From the NCBI GenBank assembly GCA_019115125.1, contig DXEG01000039.1:59216-123215 (forward strand): 64,000 nucleotides of DNA. Direction: 5' to 3'. The DNA comes from Candidatus Blautia faecipullorum (GTDB taxonomy: Bacteria > Bacillota > Clostridia > Lachnospirales > Lachnospiraceae). The stretch's first letter is position 1; each line of letters opens with the position of its first letter. Made by a program: the position numbers and the translations under genes. The notes below the pieces were generated by a model that was not told the origin of the DNA, did not search any database, and saw only the letters and a list, made by a program, of their open reading frames with translations. Below are positions 26,310-34,657 of this stretch, piece after piece.

Positions 26310-26666
26310 AGTTTCACCTCCGCCGCCATTATCGACATATGTCGTTTATATTATAAACCCAATCCATCTAACATGCAAGCATGTTTTGTGCTGCCCGGCC
26401 ACTGTATGGTTAAACTGTCATCCTAAAGTTTATATAATTCCGTCTTTTTATTGTTGAACTTTTGAACCTTATGTGATATACTTGCAGATATAAATTTGAA
26501 CCTCCGCATTTCGCATGAAGCAAGTTCAATTTTACAAACAATGAATCATCTACGCTAAATTGTGAGTCCCATAAATGTGCAGCGGAGTTTTTTATATGAG
26601 AAAATCAGAGAAAACATAAAAATATATATGACTTCAATCAGTTGTTGAAGCAGGGAGGTAGCATCA
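26310..26666 (+). promoter_or_regulatory. Promoter and leader of the XRE-aminotransferase gene
   Basis: TTGAAC (26454-26459) and TATACT (26477-26482) are 17 bases apart. The word TTGAAC recurs just after the -35 and again near 26503, where it faces an inverted GTTCAA near 26523, so a site for self-regulation by the encoded XRE domain is conceivable. The remaining leader, to the GTG at 26667, shows no gene. Confidence 0.5.
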
Positions 26667-28265
26667 GTGCCGAAAGAATTATTTGCCGCAAGGCTGAAAG
26701 CCGCCATGGAAAAACAGCAGATGAAACAGATCGACCTTGTGCGGGCGGCTGCCGCCCAGGGTATCAAGCTTGGCAAAAGCCATGTCAGCCAGTATGTAAG
26801 CGGAAAAACAGTTCCCCGGACAGATATCCTGCATTTTTTGGCGGACACTCTTCACGCAGACCCGGACTGGCTTTCAGGAAAAACCGAGGAGGAGCATGTT
26901 TTTGACAGTCAGCCGTCTGAAAACAAGCAGACAAAAAACGGACAAACGGAAAACAGACAGCCGGAGAACAAGCAGACGGAAAACATCCAGCCGAACCATA
27001 CACCGGCCAATATTCAAAAAAATAATCATTTTGGAGGATCAACCATGCGTACATTTAAAAAATCATCAAAGCTTGACAATGTTTTATATGATGTGAGAGG
27101 ACCCGTTGTGGAGGAGGCCAACCGTATGGAGGAGGAAGGAACCAACGTCCTCAAGCTGAACATCGGCAACCCCGCCCCATTCGGATTCCGCACGCCCGAC
27201 GAGGTCATTTATGATATGCGCCAACAGCTTACAGAATGTGAGGGGTATTCCTCCGCAAATGGACTTTTCGCGGCAAGAAAGGCTATCATGCAGTACGCTC
27301 AGTTAAAAAATATCCCCAATGTTTCGATTAAAGACATTTATACTGGAAACGGCGTCAGTGAGCTGATCAATCTTTGTATGTCCGCGCTCCTTGATACCGG
27401 AGATGAAATCCTCATTCCCTCTCCGGATTATCCGCTGTGGACCGCCTGCGCCACCCTCGCCGGAGGAACCGCCGTTCATTATATCTGCGACGAGCAGTCC
27501 GAATGGTATCCGGATATTGAGGATATCAAAAAGAAGATCACCGACAGAACAAAAGCGATCGTCATCATTAATCCCAACAATCCCACAGGCGCTCTTTATC
27601 CAAAAGAGGTGCTCCAGAAGATCGTGGACGTTGCCAGAGAGCATCAGCTCATTATCTTTTCCGATGAAATATACGACCGTCTCGTTATGGACGGCGAAGA
27701 GCATGTTTCTATCGCCGCGCTGGCCCCGGATCTATTCTGCGTGACCTTCAGCGGGCTGTCAAAATCCCACATGATCGCCGGCTTTCGTATCGGCTGGATG
27801 ATCCTGAGCGGAAACAAAAAATATGTAAAGGATTATATCGAAGGCCTGAACATGCTCTCCAACATGCGGCTCTGCTCCAACGTACCCGCGCAGTCCATTG
27901 TACAGACCGCTCTCGGCGGCCACCAGAGCGTTAAGGATTACATCGTTCCCGGCGGACGGATTTATGAGCAGAGGGAATTTATTTATAAAGCGCTGACCGA
28001 TATTCCGGGCGTCACCGCCGTGAAGCCCAAGGCTGCCTTTTACATCTTCCCCAAGCTGGACACGAAAAAGTTCAATATCATGGACGACGAAAGGTTCGCG
28101 CTGGATCTTCTCCGTGAAAAGAAAATTCTGATCATCCACGGAGGCGGCTTTAACTGGAAGGAGCCGGATCATTTCCGCGTGGTTTATCTGCCCCGGGTGG
28201 AGGTTCTGGAAAAAGCCGCCGCAAAGATCGGCGACTTCCTCAGCACCTATCAGCAGCAGCTTTGA
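26667..28265 (+). CDS. XRE helix-turn-helix fused to class I/II aminotransferase, AlaT-like (532 aa)
   Basis: The GTG start at 26667 follows GGGAGGT at 7 bases. Residues 5-70 are a Cro/C1-type helix-turn-helix (ARLKAAMEKQQMKQIDLVRA; HVSQYVSGKTVPR). A Gln/Asn/Lys/Thr-rich low-complexity linker with a repeated ENKQT-like unit (about 78-120) leads to a complete PLP aminotransferase from Met127. PLP residues include NPNNPTG, FSDEIYDR and the Lys in SGLSKSHMIAGFRIGW. The second part alone has the length of AlaT, the alanine/pyruvate aminotransferase. The architecture recalls MocR regulators (GntR-aminotransferase), but with an XRE domain. A strong internal ribosome site before Met127 suggests that the enzyme is also made alone. 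Confidence 0.88.
   Translation: MPKELFAARLKAAMEKQQMKQIDLVRAAAAQGIKLGKSHVSQYVSGKTVPRTDILHFLADTLHADPDWLSGKTEEEHVFDSQPSENKQTKNGQTENRQPENKQTENIQPNHTPANIQKNNHFGGSTMRTFKKSSKLDNVLYDVRGPVVEEANRMEEEGTNVLKLNIGNPAPFGFRTPDEVIYDMRQQLTECEGYSSANGLFAARKAIMQYAQLKNIPNVSIKDIYTGNGVSELINLCMSALLDTGDEILIPSPDYPLWTACATLAGGTAVHYICDEQSEWYPDIEDIKKKITDRTKAIVIINPNNPTGALYPKEVLQKIVDVAREHQLIIFSDEIYDRLVMDGEEHVSIAALAPDLFCVTFSGLSKSHMIAGFRIGWMILSGNKKYVKDYIEGLNMLSNMRLCSNVPAQSIVQTALGGHQSVKDYIVPGGRIYEQREFIYKALTDIPGVTAVKPKAAFYIFPKLDTKKFNIMDDERFALDLLREKKILIIHGGGFNWKEPDHFRVVYLPRVEVLEKAAAKIGDFLSTYQQQL
27034..27047 (+). promoter_or_regulatory. Internal ribosome-binding site and ATG inside the XRE-aminotransferase gene
   Basis: GGAGGATCAACCATG occurs in frame exactly where the aminotransferase homology begins (ATG 27045, Met127 of the long form). 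This is as strong as any ribosome site in the window, and such a site within a gene is unlikely to be chance. It predicts a separate ~406-residue aminotransferase. Confidence 0.7.
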
Positions 28266-28323
28266 TATGTGATTGTTTTGCACTTCACGCTCCCACACTT
28301 CTGCCTAGCCTATGATATAAAGA

Positions 28324-28372
28324 AGGAGATGTTTCGTATCTGTCATGTACATACGAAACATCTCCTCTTTTG
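28324..28372. terminator. Bidirectional terminator between convergent aminotransferase and GH31 genes
   Basis: AGGAGATGTTTCGTAT (28324-28339) and its exact complement (28351-28366) form a 16-base stem with an 11-base loop, followed by CTTTTGC on the plus strand and TCTTTAT on the minus strand. Confidence 0.85.
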
Positions 28373-28410
28373 CTGACAGGCACCTGCGATTTCCGAATGT
28401 TTTGCAGAAT

Positions 28411-30384
28411 TTAGCTTCTCTGCGGAAGGCTTGCCTCTGTACTCACACCGTCGTCGTCATAAAGCTCATATGCGCCGTCTTCGTAGCCGATCGTCTTCAT
28501 GGTATCCATCTGGATATCCTCCACGCACTCCGCCTGCTCCACAACCGGAATGTTCTTTCCCTTTCGGATGAAGAGCGGAACTTCATTGAGGGCGATCTCC
28601 ACAAAATGGTGACCTTTTTCAAGGGTTTCCTGATATATACTTCCATCCGGCATAAACTTCACAAATTTCATCTCCTCCGGCAGATACACATAGCGTCCTT
28701 TCGCGTTCTGAGTATATACAGGAGCGATCATGACCTCGTTTCCAAGCAGAAGCTGATCCTCCACCTGCAAAGCCATGGAATCCTCCGGGAAATCAAAGGA
28801 AAGAGGTCTGAAAAGCATGTCGTTCCCCAGAGCCGCCTTCATATATTCACTGTACAGATAAGGAATGAGACGGTAACGCACTCCGATCACATGACGGAAA
28901 TCCTCCACATGTTCAAAGCGATAGCACTCCTGATCTCTTGTCCCAAGAGCCGCGTGATCCCTCATCAACGGAGTAAATACTCCAAGAGCCAGCCAGCGAA
29001 GAAGCAGATCTCTTGTCACATTGGAGTTGAATCCTCCCAGGTCTGCGCCTGTATAGAGGAAGCCGCACATATTCAGGGACGGGAGCATTTTCAGATTAAG
29101 AAGGATATGAGACCACCAGGAATGATTGTCTCCCATCCATATTCCGCCATATCGGTGCATTCCAATATAGGAGGAGCGGGAAAACATCAGGATTCTCTTT
29201 CCGGGAGCGATCTTCCGGAAGGCTTCCCCTGCCGCTCTTGTCATATTAAATCCAAAAAGATTATGCACCTTGTCATGACGGACGCTCTCGCCGTTCACCT
29301 TATGATAAAAGTTTTTATAATCCTCCGCATTGTTGGCAAGGGCGCGCACCTCGTCTCCCAGACGGAATCCCGGAGCTTCCTTCTCCTCTGCCAGAAAATC
29401 CTTCAGATATTCCTTCAAGCGGGCCACACCCTCCGGCGTGGAAAACATCGCCGGCTCGTTCATGTCGTTCCAGAAACCGTCGATCCCCTGAGAGATGAGA
29501 GTTTCATATTTTCCGCCGAACCAATCTCTGGCTTCCGGATTCAGCATATCCGGAAAATGGGTCCAGCCGGGCCAAACCTCTGACACAAAGTCGCTTCCGT
29601 CCTCTCTCTTGCAGAAATATCCCTTTTCCTTTCCTTCTTCATAAATCTCATAGCCGTCCTCAATCTTCACTCCGGCGTCGATGATCGGTATAAGATGAAT
29701 CCTCTGCTCCTTCATCTCCTCCACAAAGGCTTTAAAATCAGGAAATTCCTCTGGATTCACCGTGAAATCCTTGTAATGATCCATATAGTCGATATCCATA
29801 TAGAGCATATCCATCGGGATATGATTCTCCCGGTATCCTTTTACTACATTTCGGAAATCCTCCGCGGTCTTATATCCCCAGCGGCTCTGTCCGAAGCCAA
29901 AGGCAAATTTCGGCGGAATATAGCTGGTGCCGATGAGCTTTCTGAACTGCTTCACGATCTCATACGGAGTCTCTCCCTCAATCACATAAAAGTCAAGATC
30001 CGCATTTTCACACCGGATCACAAGCTCATCCTGTCTGGTATACCCGATATCAAATTCCATAGTTCCCGGGTAATCCAGAAACAGTCCAAATGTCTCTTTC
30101 CCAAAAACAATAACAAAATTGTGAGCTCCGTACAGAGAATACTTGTTTTCTGTATGGTTGGGATCGTCCGTACAGTTGCTGATATACAAATATCCTCTTT
30201 TGTTGATGCCCCTGTTAGCCTCTCCCAGACCATATACGATATCATCCGCCTCCATTTTGTAGGTGAACCGGAATCCGTCATTTAAGGTAATTTCACCGTA
30301 GGCCGGGCTGCCGCCGCAGGGAGAAACCTTTTCCACCACTGCCTCTGTCTCAAAGGGATGACCAAATACATACTTCTGAATCAT
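28411..30384 (-). CDS. GH31 family alpha-glucosidase (657 aa)
   Basis: A cytoplasmic retaining glycosidase. The ATG at 30384 follows AGGAGGT. The barrel contains the classical signature GFWNDMNEP with the nucleophile Asp307; the acid/base is expected at Asp419 in GGIWMGDNHSWW. The region DMLYMDIDYMDHYKDFT is typical of alpha-glucosidases of the GH31 family. It is only 40% like the other GH31 in this window in visible motifs and belongs to a different branch. It is divergent from an AraC regulator, 144 bases apart, and stands alone without a transporter. Confidence 0.9.
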   Translation of the reverse strand: MIQKYVFGHPFETEAVVEKVSPCGGSPAYGEITLNDGFRFTYKMEADDIVYGLGEANRGINKRGYLYISNCTDDPNHTENKYSLYGAHNFVIVFGKETFGLFLDYPGTMEFDIGYTRQDELVIRCENADLDFYVIEGETPYEIVKQFRKLIGTSYIPPKFAFGFGQSRWGYKTAEDFRNVVKGYRENHIPMDMLYMDIDYMDHYKDFTVNPEEFPDFKAFVEEMKEQRIHLIPIIDAGVKIEDGYEIYEEGKEKGYFCKREDGSDFVSEVWPGWTHFPDMLNPEARDWFGGKYETLISQGIDGFWNDMNEPAMFSTPEGVARLKEYLKDFLAEEKEAPGFRLGDEVRALANNAEDYKNFYHKVNGESVRHDKVHNLFGFNMTRAAGEAFRKIAPGKRILMFSRSSYIGMHRYGGIWMGDNHSWWSHILLNLKMLPSLNMCGFLYTGADLGGFNSNVTRDLLLRWLALGVFTPLMRDHAALGTRDQECYRFEHVEDFRHVIGVRYRLIPYLYSEYMKAALGNDMLFRPLSFDFPEDSMALQVEDQLLLGNEVMIAPVYTQNAKGRYVYLPEEMKFVKFMPDGSIYQETLEKGHHFVEIALNEVPLFIRKGKNIPVVEQAECVEDIQMDTMKTIGYEDGAYELYDDDGVSTEASLPQRS

Positions 30385-30528
30385 AACATGACCTCCTGAA
30401 ATAAATCCTGCCGCCTTATTGCTGCTGCACATCTGCTTTATAACACTCTATTGGCATTATATAAAAAACTTCTTGCTGAATCTTGCATTATCCACTAAAA
30501 TAATAACATAAAATTGAGGAGGTGCCAG

Positions 30529-31452
30529 ATGAACGAAAAACAATCCTTAAAAGAAGCCGCCCGTCACGGAACAAGCGGCCAGCCATTGACAGCCATACAT
30601 TTCATTACCGGAGCGGGCACCTTTTATCCCGACCACTTTTTTGTAGAGAGGCACTGGCACTACCCGGTAGAAATCCTCAAAATCGCCAGGGGAACCTTCA
30701 CCGTCGAGATCAATCTGGAAACCTATGTTCTTCATCCCGGGGATATCTGCTTTATTAACAGCGAAGAGCTTCACTGCCTGGAGGGAAATCAGCAGGATAC
30801 GGTCCATGACGCTATTATTTTTCATCCTCATATCCTGGAATTTTCCTATCCCGATGAATTTCAGGAGCAGTACGCGGCCCCCTTCCTGTCCCACGCCTCA
30901 TCTCTGCCCCGTCTGCTGACGCCCGGGGACACTCTGTACGGCACAGTAGCCTCACTTTTTGACCGGGCTGCCGCCATCGCGGAAAAAGAAGAGGAAGGCT
31001 GGTATTTCCGTGTGAAGCTTCTTCTTCTGGAAATGTTTTATGAATTATGCATCCACAAAAAAATGCCCGCCGCAAAGGATCTGTTAAGCGCGGCAGGCAA
31101 GGAACGGACGGACCGTTACAAAAAAATCATTTCCTATATAGAAAAACACTTTATGGATAAAATCTCTCTGGAGGATCTGGCAGAGGAAGCCCGGGTGAAT
31201 TCCCAGTATCTCTGTCACTTTTTCCGGGAAATTGCGGGAATTTCACCAATCCAGTACCTGATCCGCTTCCGGATCGACAGGGCCCGGGAAATGCTCCGGG
31301 ACACTACCAAGAGTATTCTGGAGATCAGCCTGGACTGCGGCTTTGACAACGTCAGCTATTTTATACGTCAGTTCCGCAAATTTACCGGACAGACGCCCCG
31401 GCAGTACAGACAGGCGCAGAAAGCTCCCGTCAGCCCACCCCGAAATCAGTGA
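30529..31452 (+). CDS. AraC-family transcriptional regulator (307 aa)
   Basis: The ATG at 30529 follows GAGGAGGT. A cupin domain (ERHWHYPVEILKIARGTF; LHPGDICFINSEELHCL) precedes a double helix-turn-helix (ISLEDLAEEARVNSQYLCHF; ILEISLDCGFDNVSYFIRQF). It is divergent from the GH31 gene at 28411, which it probably activates in response to a sugar. Its 3' end overlaps the end of queL by 23 bases, tail to tail. Confidence 0.9.
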   Translation: MNEKQSLKEAARHGTSGQPLTAIHFITGAGTFYPDHFFVERHWHYPVEILKIARGTFTVEINLETYVLHPGDICFINSEELHCLEGNQQDTVHDAIIFHPHILEFSYPDEFQEQYAAPFLSHASSLPRLLTPGDTLYGTVASLFDRAAAIAEKEEEGWYFRVKLLLLEMFYELCIHKKMPAAKDLLSAAGKERTDRYKKIISYIEKHFMDKISLEDLAEEARVNSQYLCHFFREIAGISPIQYLIRFRIDRAREMLRDTTKSILEISLDCGFDNVSYFIRQFRKFTGQTPRQYRQAQKAPVSPPRNQ

Positions 31453-32116
31453 TCTCATACAGGACCTCGACCTCAGGATCGTCCAGCAGCCACCGGTATT
31501 CCTCCATAAACCAGCGTACAAGCTCCTCGTCCCTTTTAATGGGAGTGGTATTATTGTTGTATACATTGACGGTTCCGTGACGAAAATACTTTTTCAGAAC
31601 AGAAATATCGTTTCGGATCATCTCTTTTGTCTGCCCCTGAATTCCCACCATCAGACAAATGGAATCAAACAGAGCGGCTACCTCCTCAGGAGTTCTGAAG
31701 TCCGCGTGCTTGTTGAGGGTTTTTTCACGAAAATCATAGTCAAAGGTTTCGATGCCGATTTTATAGGTAACAGGGATTCCAAAATACTCCCTCATCTCGT
31801 CCAGCCGCTTCCGGTAGATCCAGTGGCTTTCAAAAATCAGCCTCTCTATCCCCTTCTCCCTCACAATCTCCCGGATATCCGCCAGGGTTTCCTTTGGAAG
31901 CTCAAAACAGCTTCCGGAATTGATCACCTCCAGCACCTTCCACTGTCCCGTGACTCTGGAAAGCGCCTCCCGGTTCTGACGGATCATCTCCGCTTCGTCC
32001 CTTCCGTTGTCTGCAATATAGTCGCAGAAGGCGCATTTTCCCCAGACGCAGGGAAAGGCTCTCAGAAGAACGATCTCTCTTTTATTTTTATCTGTGATTC
32101 TGCTATACCGTTCCAT
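31430..32116 (-). CDS. queL: Radical SAM protein, probable queuine lyase QueL (228 aa)
   Basis: A short radical SAM enzyme. The cluster-binding cysteines appear in FPCVWGKCAFCDY, spaced C-x4-C-x2-C rather than the usual C-x3-C-x2-C. The gene sits 3' of an ECF S component (14-base overlap, GGAGGG site) and a nucleoside hydrolase, behind a preQ1 riboswitch. This set matches the salvage route known from Clostridioides difficile, where the lyase turns queuine into preQ1. The name rests on the context plus the domain; a general radical SAM role cannot be ruled out. Confidence 0.75.
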   Translation of the reverse strand: MERYSRITDKNKREIVLLRAFPCVWGKCAFCDYIADNGRDEAEMIRQNREALSRVTGQWKVLEVINSGSCFELPKETLADIREIVREKGIERLIFESHWIYRKRLDEMREYFGIPVTYKIGIETFDYDFREKTLNKHADFRTPEEVAALFDSICLMVGIQGQTKEMIRNDISVLKKYFRHGTVNVYNNNTTPIKRDEELVRWFMEEYRWLLDDPEVEVLYEITDFGVG

Positions 32117-32687
32117 TATTGCGTATCCCTCCCGACAGCTTCCGGCGAAGCTCGCCTCCCAGAACTGTCACGCAGATGCTTACAAGAAATACCGAAATGC
32201 ATCTGTCCAGATAATCTGTTAAAAACTGCACCGCAAAAATACTTCCTGTCAGCCCCAGCGGAGTTTTTGCCAGAAGCTGGACCAGGATTGCGGATCCCGA
32301 CGAAGTAACTCCCCCGAACAGCAGCGCGTTGATCACAGAGCTTACAATGGTTCCCGGTATCGTGATCCCTGCGGCAGCCAGCAGGATTTTCGCCTTTTTC
32401 ACGGAAATTCTGCGGAAAATAAGACCGCTTACAAATCCGGTGATCATACCCACCGGAGCAAAATAAAGGGAATAAATATCTACTGTCATCCCCATAAAAA
32501 TACCGCTCAGAAGATTCGGCACCATTCCGAACCAGGGTCCCAGGAGAGCCCCTGTAAGAATAGTTCCGATGCTGTCCAGATATACGGGCAGTTTCAGGAA
32601 AAGAGCGATCTGCCCTCCCACAATGTTGATGCCTACTGCCAAAGCCACCAGGCATATCTGATAAGTATTGATTTTCCTTTCTGTCAT
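32103..32687 (-). CDS. qrtT: ECF transporter S component, probable queuosine/queuine specificity protein (194 aa)
   Basis: A membrane protein with about six helices. The motif LPVYLDSIGTILTGALLGPW near residue 35 and the glycine-rich helices are typical of ECF substrate-capture proteins. The ECF ATPases and T subunit are not nearby, as usual for group II ECF modules with a shared energiser. Its place between queK and queL and the upstream preQ1 riboswitch argue for queuosine or queuine as substrate. Confidence 0.78.
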   Translation of the reverse strand: MTERKINTYQICLVALAVGINIVGGQIALFLKLPVYLDSIGTILTGALLGPWFGMVPNLLSGIFMGMTVDIYSLYFAPVGMITGFVSGLIFRRISVKKAKILLAAAGITIPGTIVSSVINALLFGGVTSSGSAILVQLLAKTPLGLTGSIFAVQFLTDYLDRCISVFLVSICVTVLGGELRRKLSGGIRNNGTV

Positions 32688-32718
32688 TTTTTCTTCTCCC
32701 TTATCTTAAACACTCTGA

Positions 32719-33702
32719 TCACAGACTTTCCAGAAGAGAGAGCTCCTCCTCCCTCCATCGGCTTCCGTCCTCCTTTTTCAGCACTCTGGACAAAAAGAAC
32801 CGCATAAATTTTCCGGAATCCGTTTCCGTCAGAATATGGCTGTTCGGTTTCTTTTTCCAGAAATCCATAGAATCCACCACCGTCTGCCCCCGGCAGATCC
32901 CGTCCGCAGCTACCGCCGTATAGCTGTCAAAGCCGCGGCACATGGAACGGTCGATAAAATAGGCCACTGCCAGCGGATCGTTGATCACACAGCCGATGAT
33001 CTTCTCGTATTCCCAATGAAAATCCATATAGAATCCGGTGATTTTTCTGATAAAGTCTCCGTTTTCCGGATCCAGACGGCATATATATTCCAGGATATTC
33101 GGCGTCAGCACAATTTTTCTGGTAACGTCAAGGCCGATCATCTCGATCTTTTTGCCGGCCTCCCCGAACAGTTCATAACAAACGGCTGCGGCGTCCGGAT
33201 CGCACCAGTAGTTGTATTCTGCTACCGGGGAACAGTTTCCGTGGCTTCGGAAATTTCCTCCCATGGACACCAGCTCCTCTACCTGGCCGATCAGCTCCGG
33301 CCTTTTTAAAAACAGCTTCGCCAGATTCGTCATGGGCCCAAGGGCAATGATACTGATCTTTTCCTTTTCCAGTGTCTTCTCCAGAAATTCAAGAGCGCTT
33401 CCCTCCGGAAATTCTCCCTGTACCTCAGGCAGAAAGCTTTCTCCCAGGCCGTCCCTTCCATGGGTATCCATGGCGTCTGTATAACTGCACTTCAGCGGAA
33501 CGCTCTCGCCTGTATACACCGGAATATCCAGACGGCCCATCTGGCGCAGCACCTTTCTGGCGTTTCCCGTCCCCATATCTGCCGGGACATTGCCGGACAC
33601 GGTAGTAATTCCGGCGATTTCCAGCTCCGGAGACGAAAGCGCCAGCATCAGCGCCAGAGAATCGTCAATTCCCGGATCACAGTCAATGATAATTTTTCCC
33701 AT
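32719..33702 (-). CDS. queK: Nucleoside hydrolase, probable queuosine hydrolase QueK (327 aa)
   Basis: The N-terminal calcium site IIDCDPGIDDSLALML is the signature of inosine/uridine-preferring nucleoside hydrolases. Further family segments are PMTNLAKLFLKRPEL and NYWCDPDAAAVC, and the substrate Asp/Asn near NDPLAVAYFID. It is the first gene after a preQ1 riboswitch, and is followed by the ECF S component and the radical SAM protein. In this setting it probably releases queuine from queuosine rather than acting on inosine or uridine. The AGGAGG ribosome site is complementary to a segment just after the aptamer (see the riboswitch entry). Confidence 0.82.
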   Translation of the reverse strand: MGKIIIDCDPGIDDSLALMLALSSPELEIAGITTVSGNVPADMGTGNARKVLRQMGRLDIPVYTGESVPLKCSYTDAMDTHGRDGLGESFLPEVQGEFPEGSALEFLEKTLEKEKISIIALGPMTNLAKLFLKRPELIGQVEELVSMGGNFRSHGNCSPVAEYNYWCDPDAAAVCYELFGEAGKKIEMIGLDVTRKIVLTPNILEYICRLDPENGDFIRKITGFYMDFHWEYEKIIGCVINDPLAVAYFIDRSMCRGFDSYTAVAADGICRGQTVVDSMDFWKKKPNSHILTETDSGKFMRFFLSRVLKKEDGSRWREEELSLLESL

Positions 33703-33821
33703 AAAAAAACCTCCTGAACCTTCCGCCTTTTCTGCAGAAAAAATCCTCCGCAGAAAAAGGCATCATCCGTCAGGAGATACCTGTCACCTAGTTTTTTATA
33801 CTGGGAGGATTTCGAACCAGT
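33703..33821 (-). promoter_or_regulatory. Class I preQ1 riboswitch and expression platform before queK
   Basis: On the minus strand (33821 to 33787) CTGGTTCGAAATCCTCCCAG is followed by TATAAAAAACTAGG. This is the class I preQ1 aptamer: a short P1 stem (CTGG/CCAG), a C/T-containing loop, and an A-rich tail that forms the pseudoknot. After it, CTCCTGA (33776-33770) can pair with TCAGGAG (33717-33711), which is the ribosome site of queK, so a translational switch is likely. A second stem (33726-33735 with 33750-33760) lies between. Confidence 0.85.
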
Positions 33822-33975
33822 TTCGCGGTTATCCGGCGCCGGACAACTGCTGTCTGTTTTCAGTTTATAACCTTACTTCTCATTCGTTAAATGCCGTTAC
33901 GCAGAAAAATCCCTTCCGCATAACGGAATCAGTATAACAGATTTTCCACGCCGCCGCAACTGTAATTTCAACTCT

Positions 33976-34605
33976 TCAGCATTTCCCCCTGAGCATTTTC
34001 ACGATGAAGGATTTCACAATCTCCCGGATGGAATAAGGAACGATGTCCATGCCGGCAAGCTCCATGGCCTCTTTCTGCTTCTCCGTAGCCGTTGTGTACG
34101 GATATACTCCGAACAGGAACGGAAAAAATGCATAGAGAAAACCTGTTTTTTCGCCGGCCTCCATTTTCGGGAAGAATTTTTCCAGACAGCAGGACAGCGT
34201 TTCCACCGCCCGCGCGTACACTTTTTTGAATTCCACCAGGTTCTCCATACGGCTGCTGCCCTCCATATCATAAAGATTCATGGAGATCAGCTTCAGCATA
34301 CATTTCCTTTTTTCCAGGGTGCCCGCAAGCTTCTCCGCGAACCCACTCTCGGACAGAAAGTCATATTCTTCCAAAATCCTTCCCAGATCTGAAATCCAGG
34401 CCTCGTACTCCCGCTGAAGCAGACCCAGAAAAATTTCCTCCTTGGTCTGGAAATAATTATAGATCGAGGTACGGGTAAAGGAGGTTGACGCTCCGATATC
34501 CCGGATCGTGATATCCCGGAATCCCACAGTCTCATAGAGAGCGGCGCAGGCGTTGATAATTTCTTCTTTTCTGGCATTTGTCAGCTTTTCTGAGCCCTTT
34601 GGCAT
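33976..34605 (-). CDS. TetR-family transcriptional regulator (209 aa)
   Basis: The N-terminal helix-turn-helix is typical (EIINACAALYETVGFRDITI; GASTSFTRTSIYNYFQTKEE). The rest is a helical ligand domain. It follows the AAA+ gene by 52 bases on the same strand and has its own AAGGAG site, so it may be co-transcribed with it. The target genes are not known. Confidence 0.9.
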   Translation of the reverse strand: MPKGSEKLTNARKEEIINACAALYETVGFRDITIRDIGASTSFTRTSIYNYFQTKEEIFLGLLQREYEAWISDLGRILEEYDFLSESGFAEKLAGTLEKRKCMLKLISMNLYDMEGSSRMENLVEFKKVYARAVETLSCCLEKFFPKMEAGEKTGFLYAFFPFLFGVYPYTTATEKQKEAMELAGMDIVPYSIREIVKSFIVKMLRGKC

Positions 34606-34657
34606 AAACGCTCCTTCTTTCCCGAATAATATCCTGTATTTCCGGCTGCATCGGCTT

